Source: Rhizobium sp. FKL33 (GTDB taxonomy: Bacteria; Pseudomonadota; Alphaproteobacteria; Rhizobiales; Rhizobiaceae). Taken from it: a stretch of 64,000 nt of DNA. The translations under genes were made by a program, and so were the position numbers. The notes below the pieces were generated by a model. The model did no database searches and had not been told where the DNA came from. It worked only from the letters and a program-made list of their open reading frames with translations. The stretch lies in the NCBI RefSeq assembly GCF_005222915.1, contig NZ_STFX01000008.1:62001-126000 (forward strand), read 5' to 3'. Of this stretch, positions 17,854 to 26,164 are shown piece after piece; the stretch's first letter is position 1; each line of letters begins with the position of its first letter.

Positions 17854-18957
17854 GTGTCCAAGAAGCTCAACACGTTCATCGCCGCGTCCTGCGCCGCGCT
17901 GATGGCCACCACCGCCATTGCTCGCGCCGAAGCCCCGGCGGAACTGATCGCCGCCGCAAAGGCCGAAGGCGAACTGACCGTCATCGCCCTTCCCCACGAC
18001 TGGTGCGGCTACGGCGCCGTGATCGAAGGCTTCAAGGCCAAGTACGGCCTCAAGGTCAACGAACTCAACCCCGACGCCGGCTCGGCCGACGAAGTGGAAG
18101 CCATCAAGGCGAACAAGGACAACAAGGGCCCGCAGGCTCCTGACGTCGTCGACGTCGGTCTGGCGTTCGGCCCGCAGATGAAGGCCGAAGGCCTGATCCA
18201 GCCCTACAAGGTGTCGACCTGGGACGAAATTCCGGCCAACATCAAGGACGCCGACGGCTACTGGTATGGCGACTATTACGGCGTCATGTCGATGATCGTG
18301 AACAAGGATCTCGTGTCCAACACGCCGAAGGACTGGGCTGACCTCAAAAAGCCGGAATATTCCGGTCAGGTCGCTCTCGCCGGCGATCCGCGCGCGTCCA
18401 ACCAGGCCATTCTCGGCGTTCTCGCCGCTGGTCTCTCCACCGGCGCCAAGGCTGGCAAGGAAGCCGGCGAAGCCGGTCTCGCCTACTTCGCCGAGCTGAA
18501 CAAGGCCGGCAATTTCGTTCCCGTCATCGGCAAGGCCGGCACGCTGGCCCAGGGCTCGACCCCGATCGTCGTCGCCTGGGACTACAACGCGCTGTCCTGG
18601 CGCGACACGCTGGCCGGCAACCCGCCGGTTGACGTTATCGTTCCGGAAAGCGGCGTTCTCGCCGGCGTCTATGTCCAGGCGATCTCGGCCTACGCTCCTC
18701 ATCCGAACGCAGCCAAGCTCTGGATGGAATATCTCTATTCGGACGAAGGTCAGCTCGGCTGGCTGAAGGGCTATTGCCACCCGGCTCGCTTCAACGCGAT
18801 GTCCGCCGCCGGCAAGATCCCGAAGGAACTGCTCGACAAGCTGCCGCCGGCCGCTTCCTATGAAAAGGCCTACTTCCCGACGCTCGAGGAAGTCGACGCC
18901 AACAAGGCCGCCGTCACCGGCGGTTGGGACAAGGTCGTCGGCGCCAACGTTCAGTAA
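17854..18957 (+). CDS. ABC transporter periplasmic substrate-binding protein
   Basis: A 367-residue precursor with GTG start after a GAGGAGAAA ribosome-binding site. Residues 1-26 are a Sec signal peptide ending ARA. The mature part resembles the AfuA/FbpA/PotD-type class F binding proteins (PHDWCGYGAVIEGFKAKYG; WGYDYYGVM-like segment GYWYGDYYGVMSMIVNKDL; YSGQVALAGDPRASNQAILG). Such proteins bind iron, polyamines, phosphonates or other small anions and cations; the ligand is not determined. Two permeases and an ATPase follow. A strong terminator hairpin directly after this gene would lower transcription of the membrane components relative to the binding protein. Confidence 0.92.
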   Translation: MSKKLNTFIAASCAALMATTAIARAEAPAELIAAAKAEGELTVIALPHDWCGYGAVIEGFKAKYGLKVNELNPDAGSADEVEAIKANKDNKGPQAPDVVDVGLAFGPQMKAEGLIQPYKVSTWDEIPANIKDADGYWYGDYYGVMSMIVNKDLVSNTPKDWADLKKPEYSGQVALAGDPRASNQAILGVLAAGLSTGAKAGKEAGEAGLAYFAELNKAGNFVPVIGKAGTLAQGSTPIVVAWDYNALSWRDTLAGNPPVDVIVPESGVLAGVYVQAISAYAPHPNAAKLWMEYLYSDEGQLGWLKGYCHPARFNAMSAAGKIPKELLDKLPPAASYEKAYFPTLEEVDANKAAVTGGWDKVVGANVQ

Positions 18958-18978
18958 GCGTCTGATGTCATGAAATGC

Positions 18979-19006
18979 CGCCCCGGCGTCCGCGCCGGGG
19001 CGTTTT
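18979..19006 (+). terminator. Intra-operon terminator/attenuator after the binding-protein gene
   Basis: Perfect 10-bp GC stem (18979-18988 with 18993-19002), 4-nt loop, then TTTT. It is placed between the binding protein and the permease genes, a common way to keep binding protein in excess. Confidence 0.8.
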
Positions 19007-19113
19007 ATGCTTGATAAAGCGCAATTCTGATGCGGGGCCTCTTTGCCGCCGCCGGCCATCGCCGCTATTCTGTATTTTTGACAAACCATCCCTCGGGGCA
19101 CGGGACTGATTTG

Positions 19114-19995
19114 ATGAACACTTCCAACGCCGGAGCGAAATCCGCTCCGATGAAACTGCCGACGCATTGGCTGGGGGTCGCGCCCTTTTTCCTGTTCGCG
19201 CTGCTGTTTCTCATCCTGCCGACATTCAAGATCGTGCTCGGCGCGTTCCAGACGCCGGAAGGCGGCTTCACACTCGACAACATCGCTGCGCTGTTCACGC
19301 CGTCGATTCTTGCGGCCTACTGGATCTCGATCAAGATCAGTCTCGCCTCGGCGACGCTCGGCTGCCTGATCGGCTTCGGCATGGCGGCGGCGGTGACCGT
19401 GGGCGGCCTGCCGCGCGGCGTCCGCGATCCGTTGCTGACATTTTCCGGCGTCGCCTCGAATTTCGCCGGCGTGCCGCTGGCCTTCGCCTTTCTGGCGACG
19501 CTCGGCCCGGCAGGGATGATCACCCTCTACCTGAAGACGGAACTGGGCATCAATCTTCGCGCGCTCGGCTTCAATCTGCTCTCCTTCTGGGGACTGACCG
19601 TCACCTATCTGTTCTTCCAGATCCCGTTGATGGTGCTGATCATCACGCCGGCGCTCGAAGGCCTGAAGAAGGAATGGCGCGAGGCCGCCTCCATTCTCGG
19701 GGCCACGCCCGGCCAATACTGGCGCATGGTGGCCTTTCCGATCCTGCTGCCGTCTCTGCTCGGCACGTTTGCGCTGCTGTTCGCCAACGCCTTCGGCGCC
19801 GTGGCAACCGCGATCGCGCTGACCGGCTCCTCGCTCAGCATCGTGCCGATCCTGCTGTTCGCGCAGATCCGCGGCGACGTGCTCGGCAATCCCCATCTCG
19901 GCTACGCCATCGCCTTCGGCATGATCGTGATCACCGCGACGGCCAACACTCTTTACATCTGGCTGCGCGCCCGCAGCGAAAGGTGGCTCAAATGA
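19114..19995 (+). CDS. ABC transporter permease subunit 1
   Basis: A 293-residue inner-membrane protein with six hydrophobic segments. It carries the EAA-type coupling loop near residue 185 (KKEWREAASILGATPGQYWR), typical of binding-protein-dependent permeases. ATG at 19114 gives MNTSNAGAKS; earlier in-frame starts lack a ribosome-binding site and would add a non-membrane leader. The stop overlaps the start of the second permease (ATGA), so the two are translationally coupled. Confidence 0.9.
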   Translation: MNTSNAGAKSAPMKLPTHWLGVAPFFLFALLFLILPTFKIVLGAFQTPEGGFTLDNIAALFTPSILAAYWISIKISLASATLGCLIGFGMAAAVTVGGLPRGVRDPLLTFSGVASNFAGVPLAFAFLATLGPAGMITLYLKTELGINLRALGFNLLSFWGLTVTYLFFQIPLMVLIITPALEGLKKEWREAASILGATPGQYWRMVAFPILLPSLLGTFALLFANAFGAVATAIALTGSSLSIVPILLFAQIRGDVLGNPHLGYAIAFGMIVITATANTLYIWLRARSERWLK

Positions 19996-20774
19996 AAAAG
20001 CTCTGGGCCTGGGGCGCGCTCGCCTTCGGCATTCTCTATTTCGCCCTGCCGCTGATCGGCATGACCAACTTTTCGCTTAAGATGCGCCGCGGCGTCTATT
20101 CCTTCGACGCCTACGCCAAGGTCCTCGCCGATCCGAGCTTCCAGGCGACCTTCTCCTATTCGGTGGCGCAGGCGCTGGCGACGATCGTGTTCGGCGTGCT
20201 GCTGGTGGTGCCGACGGCCTATGTCGTGCGGCTGAAGCTGCCGCATATCCGGCCCTATATCGAATTCATCACGCTCCTGCCGCTGGTCATTCCGGCCATC
20301 GTCATCGTCTTCGGCTATATCCGGCTCTACAACACGTCGAGCTGGCTGCCGCTGACGGGCACGACCTTCGGCACCAATCTGCTGCTGATGTTCGGCTATG
20401 CGACGCTGGCGCTGCCCTATATGTATCGCGCCGTCGACACCGGCCTGCGCACGATCGACGTGGGAACGCTGACCGAAGCCGCCCAGAGCCTGGGCGCTGG
20501 CTGGGTGACCATTCTCGGCCGCATCATCCTGCCCAATGTGATGATCGCGGTGCTCTCGGGCGCCTTCCTGACCTTCGCCATCGTCATCGGCGAGTTCACC
20601 ATGGCCGCGCTGCTCAACCGCCCGGCCTTCGGTCCCTACATGCAGCTGCTGGGCGCCAACCGCGCCTATGAGCCGGCCGCGCTCGCCGTGATCGCCTTCG
20701 GCATCACCTGGGGCTGCCTCGGCGTCATCCAGCTGCTGTCCCGCTTCCAGAAAACGCCCTCCCGCCAGGTCTGA
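19992..20774 (+). CDS. ABC transporter permease subunit 2
   Basis: A 260-residue inner-membrane permease, beginning MKKLWAWGALAFGILYFALP with about six hydrophobic helices. The EAA loop is TEAAQSLGAGWVTILGRIIL. Start ATG is embedded in the ATGA overlap with the first permease. It would form the heterodimeric channel with subunit 1 and the ATPase encoded 12 bp downstream. Confidence 0.92.
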   Translation: MKKLWAWGALAFGILYFALPLIGMTNFSLKMRRGVYSFDAYAKVLADPSFQATFSYSVAQALATIVFGVLLVVPTAYVVRLKLPHIRPYIEFITLLPLVIPAIVIVFGYIRLYNTSSWLPLTGTTFGTNLLLMFGYATLALPYMYRAVDTGLRTIDVGTLTEAAQSLGAGWVTILGRIILPNVMIAVLSGAFLTFAIVIGEFTMAALLNRPAFGPYMQLLGANRAYEPAALAVIAFGITWGCLGVIQLLSRFQKTPSRQV

Positions 20775-20786
20775 GGATTTTTGTAC

Positions 20787-21848
20787 ATGAGCTTTCTCAC
20801 CCTCACCAATATCCAGAAATCCTACGGCGCGCAGAACGTCGTCATCGACTTCAACATGGCGATCGAAAAAGGCGAATTCGTTTCCTTCCTCGGCCCGTCG
20901 GGCTGCGGCAAGACCACGACGCTGCGCATGGTCGCGGGCTTCGAGACGCCCACGTCCGGCGAGATCAAAATTGGCGGCGCCCGGCAGAACGACCTGAAGC
21001 CCAACCAGCGCAATATCGGCATGGTGTTCCAGGCCTATGCGTTGTTTCCCAATATGACGGCGGCGGAAAATGTCGGCTTCGGCCTCAAGGTCCGCGGCGT
21101 CAATCGCGCCGACCGCGACAAGACGGTCGCCGACATGCTGAAGCTCGTCGGCCTCGACCACCTCGCCGACCGCTATCCGTTCCAGCTGTCGGGCGGCCAG
21201 CAGCAGCGCGTGGCGCTCGCCCGCGCGCTCGCCATCAAGCCGCAGGTGCTGCTGCTCGACGAGCCGCTGTCGGCGCTGGACGCCAAGATCCGCGTGTCGC
21301 TGCGCGAGGAGATCCGCGACATCCAGCGCAAGATGGGCATCACCACCATCTTCGTGACCCATGACCAGGAAGAAGCGCTGTCGATCTCCGATCGCATCGT
21401 CGTCATGCATCAGGGCAAGGCCGACCAGATCGGCACGCCGCACGAGATCTACAACCGCCCGACCACTCGCTTCGTGGCGAGCTTTGTCGGCACGCTGTCG
21501 ATGATCGAAGCTGTGGTCGCCGATCCCGCCGCAGGCTCGGTCACCGTCAATGGCGCAACCGTAACCGTTTCGCAGCCGCTCACCGGCAAGAAGGCCGGCG
21601 ACAAGGTCACGCTGGCCGTACGCCCTGAAGCGCTGTCGCTCGATCAGAGCCGCGGCCGCGATCTCTCGGTGACCGGCGTCGTGGACGGCGTGCACTTCCT
21701 CGGATCGGTGGTGCGCACGCGTCTGAAGGTCGAGGGGACGACGCTGTCCTTCGACGCCTTCAACGATCCCTCGCATCCGCCGCCGTCGATCGGCGACACG
21801 GTTTCGGCCTATTATGCGCCGCGCGATCTGCTGGTGATCGGCGACTGA
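20787..21848 (+). CDS. ABC transporter ATP-binding subunit
   Basis: A 353-residue ATPase. Walker A GPSGCGKTTTLR, Q-loop near MVFQAYALFPNM, signature LSGGQQQRVALARAL, Walker B VLLLDEPLSALD, and H-loop TIFVTHDQEEAL are all intact. The C-terminal 110 residues form a TOBE-type regulatory domain, as in PotA and FbpC. ATG at 20787 is preferred to a TTG two codons upstream. It energises import by the two permeases. Confidence 0.95.
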   Translation: MSFLTLTNIQKSYGAQNVVIDFNMAIEKGEFVSFLGPSGCGKTTTLRMVAGFETPTSGEIKIGGARQNDLKPNQRNIGMVFQAYALFPNMTAAENVGFGLKVRGVNRADRDKTVADMLKLVGLDHLADRYPFQLSGGQQQRVALARALAIKPQVLLLDEPLSALDAKIRVSLREEIRDIQRKMGITTIFVTHDQEEALSISDRIVVMHQGKADQIGTPHEIYNRPTTRFVASFVGTLSMIEAVVADPAAGSVTVNGATVTVSQPLTGKKAGDKVTLAVRPEALSLDQSRGRDLSVTGVVDGVHFLGSVVRTRLKVEGTTLSFDAFNDPSHPPPSIGDTVSAYYAPRDLLVIGD

Positions 21849-21873
21849 CGCGAGCGCAATCTGAAAGAGATCG

Positions 21874-21899
21874 AGGCCGCTGGAGCGATCCGGCGGCCT
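21874..21899 (+). terminator. Terminator of the ABC transporter operon
   Basis: Seven-bp stem (21874-21880 with 21893-21899) followed by a T-containing run; it also lies downstream of the convergent small gene at 21908. Confidence 0.65.
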
Positions 21900-21907
21900 T
21901 TCGTTTG

Positions 21908-22072
21908 TCAGTTTTTCTTGGTGAGCATCGACCAGAGGCCGATCGGCGAGAAGGCGCATCCGGCTGGGCTGCCCGAGCGCGCCGTCAAAGCGGCGAACGC
22001 AAGCGCATCGATGAGCGTTTTTTCAGCAATGCTCTTGTCTTCGGCGGCGGCTGTTGCGGCATTGTTGAGCAT
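21908..22072 (-). CDS. Small hypothetical protein (54 residues)
   Basis: A short frame with a GGAG ribosome-binding site 7 nt before its ATG. It starts MLNNAATAAAEDKSIAEKTL and ends SPIGLWSMLTKKN. Amino-acid composition is protein-like (a helical Ala/Glu-rich first half), and it sits 58 bp after the MFS exporter gene on the same strand. It has no signal peptide and no recognised domain. Translation is likely but the role is unknown. Confidence 0.55.
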   Translation of the reverse strand: MLNNAATAAAEDKSIAEKTLIDALAFAALTARSGSPAGCAFSPIGLWSMLTKKN

Positions 22073-22130
22073 GGCGTTTCTCCAGGTGATCCCGGAAGAG
22101 ACGCTGCAACGCCCATGCCAGATGCTCCAC

Positions 22131-23657
22131 CTATCCCTTCATGCCGCTCGGCAGGCGATTGTTCTTGAGCAGCATGGCGGCGATGAAGCCGATGGCGATG
22201 GTCAGCGACATGGTCAGGAACACATGATGGAAGGCGCCGGCATAGAGATCGGCCACCAGCAGGCGGCTGCTTTCCGGCAGCGTGGCCAGCGCCGACGGCG
22301 TCAGTTCGGCGATGTTGCCGACGCCTGGAATGGTCGAGACATGCCGCTCCACCCCCGCCGACAGCACCGCGCCATAAACGGAAATCGCGATGGAGGCGCC
22401 GGCCATGCGGGTCAGCGTCACCGCCCCCGTCGCCGCGCCGACGTCGCGGGGATCTGCGGCGTTCTGCACCCCGATCACCGGCACCTGCTGTCCGAAGCCG
22501 ACGCTCATGCCCTGCAGCAGCATCATGAAGCCGATCAGCGGAATGGGCGTGCCGGCATGCAGGAAGGAAAACAGGAAGAAGATGGTCATGCTGCCGGCGG
22601 TGCTGATCAGCGAAAAAACCTTGTAGCGGCCGGTCTTCGAGATCAGCCGGCCTGCCGTCAGCGACCCCAGGGCGATGCCACCGGTCAGGGCGATGAACAA
22701 AAGGCCGGCAAGCGAGGGCGAAAGCCCGGTGGTGGTCTGCAGGAACAGCGCCACATAATTCACCGAGCCGATACCGACGGCGCCGCTGGTCAGCGAGATG
22801 ATCAGCAGAAAGCTGACGGTGGGGTTACGGAACAGGCCGAGCGGCACGATGGGCTCAGGCGCGCGCCGCTCCACCATGATCCAGGCGATCAGCGACACCG
22901 CGCCGAACAGCACCACGGCCAGACTTTCCTTGGCGATCAGCGACCCGAAGATCTCGCTCGAGTCGGCCCAGAGCACGACGCTCGACACCGCGCCCGCGAG
23001 CAGCAGCGCCCCGGCGTAGTCGATCCGGGGTTTGCGGGTCGGCCTGCGATAGGGCAACAGGATCGCCATGCCGATCAGCACCGCAATGCCGACGGGCAGA
23101 TTGACGAGGAAGATCGAGCGCCAGCCGAACAGATCCGACAGCGCGCCGCCGAGCGTCGGACCGATCGCGCCCGACGCCATCAGCACCAGGCTGGAATAGC
23201 TCTGGTAGCGGGCCCGCACGCGCGGCTCGAACAGATCGGCGTTGATCGAGAACAGCGACACCATGATGCCGCCGCCGCCCAGCCCCTGCAGCACGCGCGC
23301 GGCGATCAGCGTATTCATCGACACCGCGAGACCGCAGACCAGCGAGCCCAGCGTGAAGATGAAGATCGCCGTCATGATCACATATTTGCGCCCGAACAGA
23401 TCGCCCAGCTTGCCATAGACCGGCATGACCGCGCTCGTGGCGAGCAGATAGGCGGAGCCGACCCAGCCGAACCGTTCCAGCGCGCCGAACTCGCCGACAA
23501 TGGTCGGCAGCGCCGTGGAGACGATCTGATTGTCCAGCGTCGCCATGAACATGCCCATCAACAGAATGAGGAACACCAGCATGCGCCGCTTCGGATCGGG
23601 CACCAGCGACGTGAAGGCTGTAGAGGCTTGTTCGGCGGTTTCGACGCGAGCGTCCAT
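22131..23657 (-). CDS. DHA2-family MFS multidrug exporter (EmrB/QacA-like)
   Basis: About 508 residues with 14 predicted membrane helices. Family motifs are present: motif D1-like FMATLDNQIVSTALPTI, motif A GKLGDLFGRKYVIM, and motif C region SGAIGPTLGGALSD. It should export hydrophobic compounds using the proton gradient. ATG at 23657 (MDARVETAEQ) is preferred because an AGGA sequence precedes it; 23684 is an in-frame alternative. It is divergent from a MarR regulator, and palindromes in the shared gap suggest direct repression. Confidence 0.92.
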   Translation of the reverse strand: MDARVETAEQASTAFTSLVPDPKRRMLVFLILLMGMFMATLDNQIVSTALPTIVGEFGALERFGWVGSAYLLATSAVMPVYGKLGDLFGRKYVIMTAIFIFTLGSLVCGLAVSMNTLIAARVLQGLGGGGIMVSLFSINADLFEPRVRARYQSYSSLVLMASGAIGPTLGGALSDLFGWRSIFLVNLPVGIAVLIGMAILLPYRRPTRKPRIDYAGALLLAGAVSSVVLWADSSEIFGSLIAKESLAVVLFGAVSLIAWIMVERRAPEPIVPLGLFRNPTVSFLLIISLTSGAVGIGSVNYVALFLQTTTGLSPSLAGLLFIALTGGIALGSLTAGRLISKTGRYKVFSLISTAGSMTIFFLFSFLHAGTPIPLIGFMMLLQGMSVGFGQQVPVIGVQNAADPRDVGAATGAVTLTRMAGASIAISVYGAVLSAGVERHVSTIPGVGNIAELTPSALATLPESSRLLVADLYAGAFHHVFLTMSLTIAIGFIAAMLLKNNRLPSGMKG

Positions 23658-23707
23658 GGCGGCACCAGTCCTGACGAAATTCAAGTGTGCAATTCATGTG
23701 CTTTTAG

Positions 23708-23717
23708 CATATATATG
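23708..23717. promoter_or_regulatory. Palindrome CATATATATG in the MFS/MarR gap
   Basis: A perfect 10-bp palindrome in the divergent promoter region, 17 bp from a second palindrome (start to start). It is a candidate MarR operator half of a pair. Confidence 0.45.
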
Positions 23718-23724
23718 TCAACAG

Positions 23725-23734
23725 CACATATGTG
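23725..23734. promoter_or_regulatory. Palindrome CACATATGTG in the MFS/MarR gap
   Basis: A perfect 10-bp palindrome 52 bp before the MarR ATG. MarR dimers bind such short A/T-centred palindromes, so autoregulation plus control of the exporter is the expected arrangement. Confidence 0.5.
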
Positions 23735-23786
23735 ACAAAGACACGAAATATCTTGGCGGCGTCGATTTTTCTGATAAACAGACACT

Positions 23787-24305
23787 ATGAGCGATACCGA
23801 ACCCAAATCCTCCGACACCCGCAAAGACGACGCCATTCATCGCGTCGGCGAAGCCATGGCCAGGATGCGCCTGATGACCGGCCGCCGCTATATCGGCCGC
23901 GTGGCGCTGGCGCGTCTGGGCACGGGTATGGAGCTTTCGGATCTCGACGTGATGAGCCTGGTCAGCCGACTGGGCGAGAAGCAGGAAATCACCATCGGCG
24001 CCATCGCCGACAATATGCGCATCGATCATTCCCGCGCCAGCCGCATGGTGGCCGATCTCGTCAAGCGCGACCTCCTCCGCCGCGAAGCCTCCCAGCAGGA
24101 CGCCCGCCGCACCATCGTGACGCTGACCGACAATGGCCGCGCCATGATCGACAGCGTCCACGACACCAAGCGCGACGTGCTGACCACCGCGCTGGCAGGC
24201 TGGCCGGAAGAAGACATCGCGGCCTTCGCCACGCTGTTCAACCGCTTTACCGAACGGATGGAGGAACAGGCCAATGCGTTTGAGGCGGCGCAGGCGGGCA
24301 AATGA
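23787..24305 (+). CDS. MarR-family transcriptional regulator
   Basis: A 172-residue winged-helix protein. The DNA-binding region is ITIGAIADNMRIDHSRASRM followed by the wing LRREASQQDARRTIVTLTDN, the MarR DxR signature. N- and C-terminal helices would form the dimer interface. It is transcribed away from the DHA2 exporter and probably represses it until a ligand binds. Confidence 0.9.
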   Translation: MSDTEPKSSDTRKDDAIHRVGEAMARMRLMTGRRYIGRVALARLGTGMELSDLDVMSLVSRLGEKQEITIGAIADNMRIDHSRASRMVADLVKRDLLRREASQQDARRTIVTLTDNGRAMIDSVHDTKRDVLTTALAGWPEEDIAAFATLFNRFTERMEEQANAFEAAQAGK

Positions 24306-24354
24306 CAAGGCGGACGATCAAGGTTGAATAACGATCAGGACCCGATGGATTACC

Positions 24355-24669
24355 ATGCTCAATCCGGTGATGAACAACACCAAATGGAATGAATTGAGAC
24401 TGGCAATGTACGCTCTCAAGCCGGCGCCAAAATGGAGCACGCTTTCGACCGATGGCCACGAATATGGACCAGACGGCGAATGGTTTTATCATTTTCGCAA
24501 CGGGGGATATGAAGACATCGCGCATGTGGACATTCACACCGAAACACCTGCTCAGCGTGAGTCTGTTCGCGTCGCGCTTCAAAGGATCCACGTTCCGGGT
24601 GAAGAAACAGCGAAAGGCTTTCGCGTTTTCGGCTATATCCGGGACGGTGAAGGCGTAGACTACCTCTGA
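24355..24669 (+). CDS. DUF6678-like small protein
   Basis: A 104-residue protein (or 99 from the internal ATG at 24370, giving MNNTKWNELRLAMYAL). Conserved-looking blocks are EWFYHFRNGGYEDIAHVDI, IHVPGEETAKGF and YIRDGEGVDYL, which resemble the uncharacterised DUF6678 family as I recall it. No catalytic motif is evident. It lies 49 bp after the MarR gene and is convergent with epmB. Confidence 0.65.
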   Translation: MLNPVMNNTKWNELRLAMYALKPAPKWSTLSTDGHEYGPDGEWFYHFRNGGYEDIAHVDIHTETPAQRESVRVALQRIHVPGEETAKGFRVFGYIRDGEGVDYL

Positions 24670-24672
24670 AGT

Positions 24673-25713
24673 CTATTGATCCCGATATTCATGCCTTCCG
24701 CCGTGCCGGTCGAATATCTCATAAGCCCCCTCGCCCACGGCCATGACCGGGCTCTCCGTCAGCGACACCTTGCCCGATCCGCCCGGCACGTCGAGGATAT
24801 AGGCGGGCATGCACAGACCTGAGACGCGGCGGCGCAGAGCTTCGACCAGCGTCCTGCCCTCGTCGATCCCCAGCCGGAAATGGCTGGTGCCGGGCGCGAG
24901 ATCGGGGTGGTGCAGATAATAGGGCTTCACCCGCATCTCGACGAAGCCGCGCATCAGCGCTTCCAACGCCGCGACGCTGTCATTGACGCCCTTCAACAGC
25001 ACAGACTGGCTGACCATCGTCACGCCGCCGGCGATCAGTCTATCAACGGCAGACCTGGCCTCGGACGTGAATTCGCGGGCGTGATTGGCGTGCAGCGCCA
25101 CATAGACGGTTTTGCCCGGAGTCCCGAGCGCGTCGATCAGCGCGCCGTCGATCCTGCCGGGGTCGACCACCGGCACGCGGCTGTGGAAGCGGATGATCTT
25201 TACATGATCGATCGCGCCCAGCCGCTGCATCAGCGAGGCCAGCCGCCGGGGCGACAGCACCAGCGGATCGCCGCCGGTGATGATTACTTCCCAGATATCG
25301 GGATGGCGGGCGATGTAATCGAGCGCGCCATCCAGCGCCTCCCCCGCCAGCATCCCGTCTCCCGCTGGACCCACCATTTCACGGCGGAAGCAGAAGCGGC
25401 AATAGACCGGACAGACATGCACGGCCTTGAGCAGCACGCGATCCGGATAACGATGCACGATGCCGGCCACCGGCGCATGCGCGTGATCGCCGATCGGATC
25501 CTCCCGCTCGCCGGGCAGGATGGTCAGTTCCTCCGGGCGCGGCAGATATTGCCGGGCGATGGGGTCATGGGCGTCCGCCGGATCGATCAGCCGGGCGACG
25601 TCGTCTGTGACAGAGATGGCGTAGCGGGCGGCGACCCTTTCCGCCGGCTCCAGCGCGGCCTCGTCGATAAGGCCGGCGGAGAGGAGGTCTTTGGGCGTGG
25701 TGAGCGCGGTCAT
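24673..25713 (-). CDS. epmB: EF-P beta-lysylation enzyme EpmB (lysine 2,3-aminomutase family, radical SAM)
   Basis: A 346-residue radical-SAM/PLP enzyme. The iron-sulfur cluster motif CPVYCRFCFRR (CxxxCxxC) lies near residue 100, followed by EVIITGGDPLVLSPRRL and the RFHSRVPVVDPGRI segment typical of lysine 2,3-aminomutases. At 346 residues it lacks the long N- and C-terminal extensions of catabolic KamA, matching EpmB. EpmB turns L-alpha-lysine into (R)-beta-lysine, which EpmA attaches to EF-P. The epmA and efp genes are the next two genes upstream, which makes this assignment firm. Confidence 0.92.
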   Translation of the reverse strand: MTALTTPKDLLSAGLIDEAALEPAERVAARYAISVTDDVARLIDPADAHDPIARQYLPRPEELTILPGEREDPIGDHAHAPVAGIVHRYPDRVLLKAVHVCPVYCRFCFRREMVGPAGDGMLAGEALDGALDYIARHPDIWEVIITGGDPLVLSPRRLASLMQRLGAIDHVKIIRFHSRVPVVDPGRIDGALIDALGTPGKTVYVALHANHAREFTSEARSAVDRLIAGGVTMVSQSVLLKGVNDSVAALEALMRGFVEMRVKPYYLHHPDLAPGTSHFRLGIDEGRTLVEALRRRVSGLCMPAYILDVPGGSGKVSLTESPVMAVGEGAYEIFDRHGGRHEYRDQ

Positions 25714-25772
25714 GCGGGACGGCTCCGCGCGGGTAGAGGATTTTGAATGAAGGCGACGCTGGAGCCAGTATT

Positions 25773-25928
25773 ACCCCCCTCTGTCCTGCCGGACATCTCC
25801 CCCTCAGGGGGGGAGATTGGCTGGCGGCGCCCGCTCGCCTCCATCTCGACGCCTAACGTGGGGCGATGTCCTCGCCTCCTTCGATCTCCCCCCTTGAGGG
25901 GGAGATGTCCGGCAGGACAGAGGGGGGT
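25773..25928. repeat. Large inverted-repeat element between epmB and epmA
   Basis: A perfect 33-bp inverted repeat: 25773-25805 pairs with 25896-25928, and pairing continues inwards with mismatches. The arms enclose about 90 bp. It looks like a mobile-type or RNA-structured intergenic palindromic element of the kind dispersed in Hyphomicrobiales genomes; only one copy is inside the window. Confidence 0.75.
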
Positions 25929-25964
25929 GAGCCACGAATGCGAGGCATCGCTGGGGCGTGCTCC

Positions 25965-26093
25965 GCCCCTCATCCCCCTGCCGGGACCTTCTCCCGGCGC
26001 GAGCGGGGAGAAGGAGGATGTGGCAAGGACGGCGCTCCATTGCCCTTCTCCCCGCAACTGCGGGGAGAACGCAGCGGCAGCCGGATGAGGGGC
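25965..26093. repeat. Second palindromic intergenic element
   Basis: An 11-bp perfect terminal inverted repeat (25965-25975 with 26083-26093) encloses nested hairpins (CTTCTCCCGGCGCGAGCGGG and CTTCTCCCCGCAACTGCGGG). It lies 36 bp from the first element. It resembles common RIME-like repeats of rhizobia. Confidence 0.7.
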
Positions 26094-26164
26094 TGTGCAC
26101 GCCGTCGTCTCAGCAACAACCGGAAAACAAGCCGCGCGCGCGCCTGCCTTAAGAACATTCCGCA

